DNA of 64,000 nucleotides. It comes from an uncultured Flavobacteriaceae bacterium. Lineage in GTDB: Bacteria > Bacteroidota > Bacteroidia > Flavobacteriales > Flavobacteriaceae. A program made the translations under genes and the position numbers. This document shows positions 52,401 through 61,400 of the stretch, one piece after another. The number at the start of each line of letters is the position of its first letter. Position 1 is the first letter of the stretch. Below the pieces are notes generated by a model. That model did no database searches and was not told where the DNA came from. It worked only from the letters and a program-made list of their open reading frames with translations. Location of the stretch: NCBI GenBank assembly GCA_943788165.1, contig CALSPF010000002.1, positions 1 through 64,000 of the forward strand, given 5' to 3'.

Positions 52401-55400
52401 TAACATCAAGGCTTGAAATTAAATTGATCTCGGTAACAGTAGTATCATTGTCGGTATTACCATCAGAATCATCCCCATCATCGGAAGTGTCTGTAACATT
52501 ATTAGATAGTCCTGGACTACTAGAGCTAACCAGCACAGAATTAGAAAGCCCGGCTCCATCAATAGCTGCTTGATTTATTGTAAAAGTTGCTGTGTAAGTT
52601 GCAACTTCATTTGATTTTATTGTACCTGAAGGAGAGGATAAGCTTGCGCTAATAAAGGTAGGTCCAGAATCTAATGTTAAAGTATTACTCAGAAGATCAG
52701 TAAAGGTATCTACTAAAGATACCGAAGTCAATTCTACATTACTTAGGTTATTAACTTCTATAGTATAGATTATTTTATCTCCTAAATTGATGGTCCCAAG
52801 ACCATCAAGATCCAAATGAGCTTGAGTTTTTGTTACATTAAGATCCAGTACTTGAGGAATATTAAACACTGTAGAGTCATCAATTAAGTTTCCATCAGAG
52901 TCATCGCCATTATCAGAGGTGTCGGAAACATTATTTGATAAATCCCCTGCACTGGCAAGTCCATAAATTGAGTTAGAAACAAGACTACTATTTACTGTAG
53001 GTCTTGTGAGGATGTGAGTTCCTGTAAATGTAGCAACCTCTGTTAGTTGAAGAGTTCCTGATGATGAGCCTAATGATGCGCTTACAAAGGTTAATCCAGA
53101 ATCTAAACTTAAAGAGTTACCGTTACCATCAGCCATTGTATCTGAAAGTGATAGACCTGATAACAATAAATTTCCAGTGTTTTCAACAACAATTGTATAG
53201 GTTATTGTATCCCCTGTACCTAAAAGACCATCACCATTATCAGCAGTTTGAGTTACTGTTTTGGTAATTTCCATCTTAGGGTCTGGAACTAATTCCACAA
53301 TTGTAGGATCATTGGTTGTATTACCATCGCTATTATCACCATCATCAGACAAGTCACTCACATCATTTGAATTTCCGGGACTAGATGCAGTAACAGAAGC
53401 CACATTACTTATAAATGCAGTGTTGGCAGAAGATCCTGATATAGTGTAAGAGGCGGTATAAGTTACGATTTCATTGGGTCTTAAAATATTTTGAACACCT
53501 GAAACACTTCCTATACTGGATGTATTTCCTCCCATACCAGAGTGATTAGCGCAATAATAATATAATGCTGGTGTAGAGTCGGATATATATATCTGGGTAT
53601 ATGCGTTGCTACTTCCAGGAGAACCTGAGCTTGTTATGCTTGTAGTATATGATGTCCCTGAATTGTGCGTTCCATCAGAAATTGTACTGAAATTAATTGG
53701 GTGTGAATTGTTGCTAGCATCACTTTGAATAAATTTATATGTATAGCCTTTTTGGAAAACAATATTTTTTTGTTGAATCCCGTCAATAAAGAATTTATTT
53801 TGTCCAGAAACACTTGCTATCGTAACTGTGTATTCAACAATTGAAGGGCTCAAAGTTTGCGATTGATATGTTGGACCGTTTAGTTCTGAAGAAAGGTCAA
53901 GTCCAACACCATCAAATAAATAATCAGATAATGTGGGTGTTGAAAGATTAACATTACCTGTGTTTTTAACTTCAAGTGTATAGCTGATAATATCATTTAA
54001 ATCATTTTCAGAATTCCCATTAACATCAGTTATAGTCGCAGTTTTGGTAATTTCAATAGATGCAGAAGGTGTAAAAGTTGTTACTGTTGGATCATTAACT
54101 GTATTTCCGTCGGAATCATCCCCGTCATCAGAAACATCGGATGCATCATCTGTAAATCCTGGACTACTAGCAGTAACTGAAACAACATTTGATAAATTAC
54201 CGCTATCAACATCTGCTTGCTTAACAACATAATTTGCTGTATAATTATCAATATGATTGATTCCTAATATTCCATCGTCATTTGCAGAAGTGGTTCCAGA
54301 TATTGTTGTTGATTGATAAGTTGGTGAAAGTGCAAGAGAAACTGAATTACCATTACCATCTGTTAAAATATCATCAATATCTAAGCTTTGTAGATTAACA
54401 TTTCCCTTGTTTTCAATAGTTATACTATAAGTAATGATATCAGCCACTCCATTTACACCATCTCCATTATCGGTAATTGTTGCTGTTTTTGTGATTTCAA
54501 TAACAGGGCTGACAGTTGTTAATTGAGTATATACTTGGTGGGTTGAAGTGACATTATCTGTTTGACCTGGACTACTAGCTGTAATTAAAATGGTATTGGT
54601 TACGCCTCCACTGTTTAGTGCCTGCTGATTTACCGTAAGTGAGGCAGTAAATGTAGTTGATCCATTTGGAAGTATTGTGCTTGAGGTTGATCCAGAGGTT
54701 GAAGTTACTGTGCTAAGTGGAGCGTTAAGACTTAAAGATGCTCCTGAATAATCTGTAGGTGTATCTAATGGTGTAATTGATGATAAGGTGACATAACCTG
54801 TATTGGAAACAACAATTGAATAAGTGATTATATCTCCAATGTCATTTAATCCATTTGCGTTAACATCACTTATCGTTGATGTCTTAATTACTTCCAAAGT
54901 TGAAGTAGTAGCTAATGAAACTATAGTTGGATCATCGATTGTAGCTGAAACTACGGTGCTCCCATCTGGATCTATAGAGGTAATTGTAGCGATATTTGAT
55001 ACAAATCCACTATCAACATCAGATTGAGTAATGGTGTAACTTGCCGTGTAAGTATTTATGGATTGTATTTCTAATTTTCCACTATCAACAAAAGTATTTG
55101 TATTTACCGTTGTTGAACCTATATAAGAATCTAATGCAGAGTAAGTGTATATTAATCGAGTTGGGCTACTTCCCTTTTCTAATTGTGCTCCCCAAAATCT
55201 CGAATAATTACCTCCATTATATGGTGGTGAAAATCCAACACGATAGTTTCCTGCTGCTCCAGTAGTAAATGTATAGGAATATCTAGCCCACCCATTATTA
55301 TTCTGATTTATATTATTACTCTGAACCCAGCCCGTTAAAGGTTTGTATTCTGACCAACTATCTGATCCTCCCCAAGGGCGGTATACAAAGCGTAATTTAT

Positions 55401-58400
55401 CAACATTGTTTGAAGAATTCACATAAGAAGAGCTTTGCGCAGCAGCATAAACAGATACTGTATAAGCTGTATTAGCCTCTAATGAAACATCTTGGTATAC
55501 ATAATTATTTACATTATTATTATTCCTTAGCCTTGAATACAAATGCACTATATTATCAGTTCCACCATAAAGGTATGGAGATCTTGTATTGCCTAAACCC
55601 TCTGTAGTAAAAACATAATCAACCCCTGAGTATGCTTGTCCACTATTAGTGCTAAAATAATAAGGGATATTAGGCGGGTAACCCCACTCGCTACTTACGG
55701 AACCCTCATTAGATCCTTGTTCATTCCAATCGTAGTCTGTATCATCAATTCGGTTAGAGTATTTGAAAATATTTTGGAATGTAGCAGTCGCTGTTTGAGG
55801 TCCATAAGAAGATACATAAGTCGGGGTTGAGTTTAGTGAAAGAACATTTCCTAAACCATCAGTTAATTGATCTAATAAAGTTGGTGTGTTTAAATTAGTA
55901 TTACCGGTATTAGAAACTGTGATTGTATAGGTAATAATATCACCAACCCCATTTAAGCTGTCCGAATTAACATCACTAACCACTGCAGTTTTTACAACAG
56001 TGAGCGATGATGTTTTAGAAAGTTCAGTTACTGTTGGATCGTCCACTAAATTACCATCGGTGTCATCTCCGTCATCTGAGGTATCACTTACCGTTGAGAA
56101 ACCATTCGCGGAAGCAATAACGGAATTAGATAGTCCTCCTGAATTAACATCTGCTTGGGTTATAGTGTGGGTGTATTCTAGAATGGAAACACTATTTGGG
56201 GCTAAAGATGTAATCTCCCCTGGTAATAAAACTGTGCTGCCACTTCCATCTGTAACAGTCCAACCACCTTTAATCTTATCACTTGTAAAATCACTACTTG
56301 TATTGTCTTGATATACCCCTATATAATGATTTCCACCACTAAAATTAGTGGATATCATATTTTTTAAAAAATCCCATTCTGCTTTTGTATTGGGAACAGC
56401 CAGATAACCCGAGGCAGCTGTTGCATGAGATTTATGAGTCGCAAAATCCCAGGTGGTAGCTTCTCGATAATAACGATGCCCATTATGTTCATACGGCCCT
56501 CCATTATCAAAGTGACCACTCGTCGGTCTATTATCAAAATTAGTGAAGTTTTCCGGCTCAACTTCGATAATGGAAGCAAGCCCAGAACTGTATTGTTGGT
56601 CATATGCTGAAGTTCCATTCATGAAAGCTGCTGCATAGGTGCTGCTATTATAGTCAGGCTGTCCAGTACCCCATTCTATATAAGTTGACAAAGGGACATT
56701 TAAAGGTAGTGAAAGTGCGACCTCAGGAGTTAGATTGGAAGTGTAAATAAATCGGGTAGGTAAATTTCCTTTTTCTAATTGAAGTCCCCAATAGTAGTTT
56801 GTAGAATACTTTGTTGGATGAATTCCGACATAATGATTTCCACTGAAACTAGCTGTAAAAGTATATGATTTTCTTACCCAGCTTGTTGTCATAAACTGAT
56901 CTGTAGAAACTACTGTTGCGTCTTGAGCATTACTATCATCGTCAATAATAAATCTGAATGAATCGTCAAGTTGCGATCCATTTGTTCCTTTTACATAAAC
57001 GGAAAAAGTATAAGTCTGTCCTTCTTCTAGAGATGCTATTTTATAAGCCCAGTATCCATTATGATATCCTTGTTCTTCTGTGCCTGACGTATATATTCTC
57101 CCTGGTCTAATCCCAGAATCACTATAATTCAAAGATCCCGAGGATGCTGCTGGAGTAGTTCCATTGCCTTCATTTGGAAACCAGGAATCTACAGTGGAAT
57201 AAGCTTCTCCACTATTTGTAGTGAAATAATATGGTACCGAATTAGGGGGTTCAATATTTTGATTATGAGCACCAGATATTCCTTGATATTCAGACCAGCC
57301 AGCACCACTGTCATCTATTGTGTAGCTGTAATTAAAAAAGTTCTTTCTGGTTACAGTAGTAAGTGATGCAGTCCCTAAAGTAGCTAATGTTTCACCATTT
57401 GATCTACTTAAAGTATCTGTTACGGTAAAAGATTTTAGAGAGGTATTCCCTGTGTTTGATATAGTTATCCTGTAGTTGACTTGATCTCCAACATCTGTTT
57501 TCGTATTACTGTTAACGTCGGTAAGAGTGAATGTTTTAGTTACCTCAACACCCTGCGTCCGTGAAAAAGAAGTTACTGTTGGGTCATTTTCTGTGTTACC
57601 GTCCGAATCATCTCCGTCATCACTAACTCCTTGTACGGTTCCTGAAATTCCGCCGGGTGAGGTATACGAAGCTGTAAATGTTACAGAATTAGAAATTTCA
57701 GGTGCCAGATCAAATATCTCCTGAGTAATAATCTGCGAAGAAGTAAATGTTGCACTTTCTCCTGCTGGGAGAGCACTTTCACTAGGATCAACAGATATCG
57801 ATCCTGCTGCGTTTTGTTGAGTTGAACTAAAAGTATAGCTATAACGTCCAGCAGAACTCCCAACCTCTAATTGAACCCCCCAAACCCTTGTCCAATTGTT
57901 ACTAAAATAAGGAGCTGAAAACCCAACCCTATAGGTTCCAGCTGCTCCGGTTGTAAAAGTATGAGAATACCTACTCCAACCTGTATCACTATTAGAGTTA
58001 TTAGCAGTTACTGGTCCTGTTACACGATTATAATCTGAATATGTGTCTGTACCTGAAGGAGGTCTGCTTACAAATCTCAATTTTTCGTAGTTTTGAACAG
58101 TATTATAATAAGTATTGTTGGGTGCAGCTGCATATAATGAAACTGTGTAGGTTGTATTTGCTTCTAATGAAACGTTTTGATAATGATAATAAGTGACATT
58201 ATTTTGATTTGATACTCTCGAATATTTGTGGACTCTTGCATCAGTTCCAGCATGTGTATATGGAGATCTTGTAACTCCAAACCCTTCTGTTGTAAAAACG
58301 TGATCCACTTCACTGTAAGAACTTCCACTATTTGTATTAAAATAGTAGGGGATATTTGGAACATAACCATATTCACTTTGAGGTGTTGCCTGACCATTAT

Positions 58401-61400
58401 TATTTTCCAACCAGTATGTACTAGAATCCTCTATATAATTTGAATATTTGAACAAATTATGAGTTGGTGTTACTATAACACTAGTAGATGTAGAGGACCA
58501 ATTAAGAGTTAGGGTGTTTTGATTACTACCATAGGTCAGTATATCATTTGTATTTGTGAACAAAAGATCTAATCCTCCCGTATTTGTTGCAACAACAGTA
58601 TAATTTATTACATCTCCAACATCGTTTATCCCATTACCATTAGTGTCGGATACAGTATAGGTTTTAACCACATCTAATGCTGGGTTATAACAACCCACAT
58701 CGTAAGCGGCATCTCTGTAGTCGAAAAGTAAATCGATATTTAAATCTTGTGGCTGGGTATATCCATCAGAGCCGCTTGTTACTTTCCCATTTGAATCTTG
58801 AGTTACAGAACTTCCTCCTAATATTCCATCAGAATTACCATCAGTATACCCGGCTTCTTGAACATCATTACATCCATCATTATCAGAATCCAATTCAAAA
58901 GCATCAATTATTCCATCTGCATCAGAATCTTTTAACACATTTGATTCAGTAACATCAGATGCACCGTTTAAATCAGAGTCTAAATAACCTGTATCTAATC
59001 CAGAAATTATTCCATCATTGTTAGTGTCTAAAGCCTCATTCCCAGATTCAATAACATCATAAATTCCATCATTGTCAGAATCAAGATCAAGTCCGTTTGG
59101 AACCCCATCACCGTCAATATCATTATTGCATGAACCTGAGGCAGTCATACTAATTGCATCTAATTGAACTGAGCTATTAATCCCTGGAGAATATGCTGAG
59201 AATAATACTGCAACTCTAGTTGTTTGACTATCGGTTGTAAAACTTACTGTATTTGAAACCCAACTAGATGTAGATGTGGAAATAAAACTTACTGCGTAAT
59301 TAGTTTGCATGGATTGAACTTGAACAAGGGAAGCTCCACCTCCAGCATGAGTAGCTACAAATCTACCCCCTTCTTGTTGATAGTAATTAATGTTATAGGT
59401 TCTGTTTGGATATACATTTTCAATAACCATTATACGGTCATAATTTCCGTTTGAGCCTAGGGAAGTTTCATTCCAGTATGATCCATCATTAGCAGAACTA
59501 GCGTTAGTTAGTAATTCAATAAAATAAAATCCTTGTTGTGGAGAAAAACTTGTTCCTTGAGGTCCCTGACTAGAACTCCAAACCTCACCATCTCCGTTAA
59601 CAGATGTAAAGGGAGGTGCTGTACTAATATTTGGATAAGGACTGTTTCGGTTCCCTGGTGACTCTGGAGGGAAAGATCCTGAATAACTTTCAAAAGAATT
59701 TCCATCCAATAAAAAAGTTAAACATTTTTCATCTCGATCCAAAATTCCATCACCATCGTCGTCAATATCTGTGGAGTCAGGTGTTCCATCTCCATCAGAA
59801 TCTACTCCCAACACTAGAATAGTTGGATCATCAGTTGAATTTCCATCTAAATCATTCCCATTATCACTGATATCACTGACATCTTTCTCACCCGGAACTG
59901 GATTTCGAGCTGAAGTCCCTTCAAAGGTTATACTGTTTCGAAGCCCCCCAGAATCAATATCACTTTGAGTTATTGTATATGATGATGTGTAAGTAGCTGT
60001 CTCTCCAATTGCCAATGTTCCTTGACTTGAACCTAGAGAAGCAGAGTTGAAGGTTACTGTTGATGTCATTGAACGGTTAGTCAAGTAAGTGTCAGTTAAA
60101 GTGTCTGCAAAAGTCAAATTTTGAATTACATCTTGAGTAGATTTATTCTCCACAGTAATTGTAAATACAGCTATATCTCCAACATCTGCTCCATCTGCCG
60201 ATCCAGTATAGGTTGCAGTCTTTGTAACTTCAATTATTGGGAGGTCACCAAAATAAGAAAGGGTAGGGTCGTCAATAGTGTTTCCATCCGTATCATCACC
60301 ATCATCACTCTTGTCTACTGCTTTAACAACAGGGTTTCCGTCTATATAAACAAAACTCGTAGCTGTAGCTGTATTTGATATACCTCCGCTTGCAATATTT
60401 GCACTTTGAACCGTATAGGTTGCAGTATAAGTTCCTACCTCCCCTGAGATTAAACTTCCAGCAGTTGAGCCATTAGAATTTGAAACAAAAGCTAATCTAT
60501 TGGGTGAAGCATAGGAATCAAGCGCCAGTGTATTTCCGTCAAAATCAGAAATTGCATCAGTTATGAAAATGTAATTTTGTGTTATATTTCCGTCATTTAT
60601 AACACTAAAAGTATAAACTAATTTATCTCCAGAAGAAATTACGCCGTCACTGTCATTATCAATGTTTACATAAGTCTTAGTTAAATTTAAAGAAGAATTT
60701 GCAGCTATTATAACGTCCGTAGTATCTGTTGCTGTATTTGAGTCGCTATCATCACCATCATCACTAATATCAGTAACATAGATTGTGCCTGCTATATTAC
60801 TTGCTTGTACCAAAGCAGTATTTTTTAAACCTCCATTATCAAGAGCTGATTGAGAAATAGTATAGCTTGCCAAGTAGGTTTTAGTTGATAAAGGAGCTAT
60901 AATACTTCCGTCACTTGAAGTAGGCGATGCATTTAATGAAAGTGAATTTCCGTTTGCATCAGTGAGTGTATCAGTAATTGAAAAATTCGTAAGCGATTCT
61001 GTACCTTTATTCTCTACTACAATAGAATAATTAATTATATCTCCAATTCCAGTTATTCCATCTGAATTAGAATCAGTTATTGTGTAGGTTTTTGTAGCCT
61101 CTAATTCTAGTGAACCTGAAAATATATTTTGAGTTGGATCATTAACCAGATTTCCATCAGCATCATCACCATCATCACTAATATCTGTTACTGTTGCATT
61201 TGAAGATGCAGCAGTGACTGTTACAATATTTGAAGTTCCACCATCGTCAATAGAAGTTTGATTTATAATAAATGTAGAAGTATATTCAGCTGTCTCACTA
61301 ACAAGCAATGACCCTTCATTTGATCCAAGAGAAGCGGATACGAATGTTATCGATGAAGACAGAGTCAAAGCATTCCCATTCATTGTGGTAAAATAATCAT

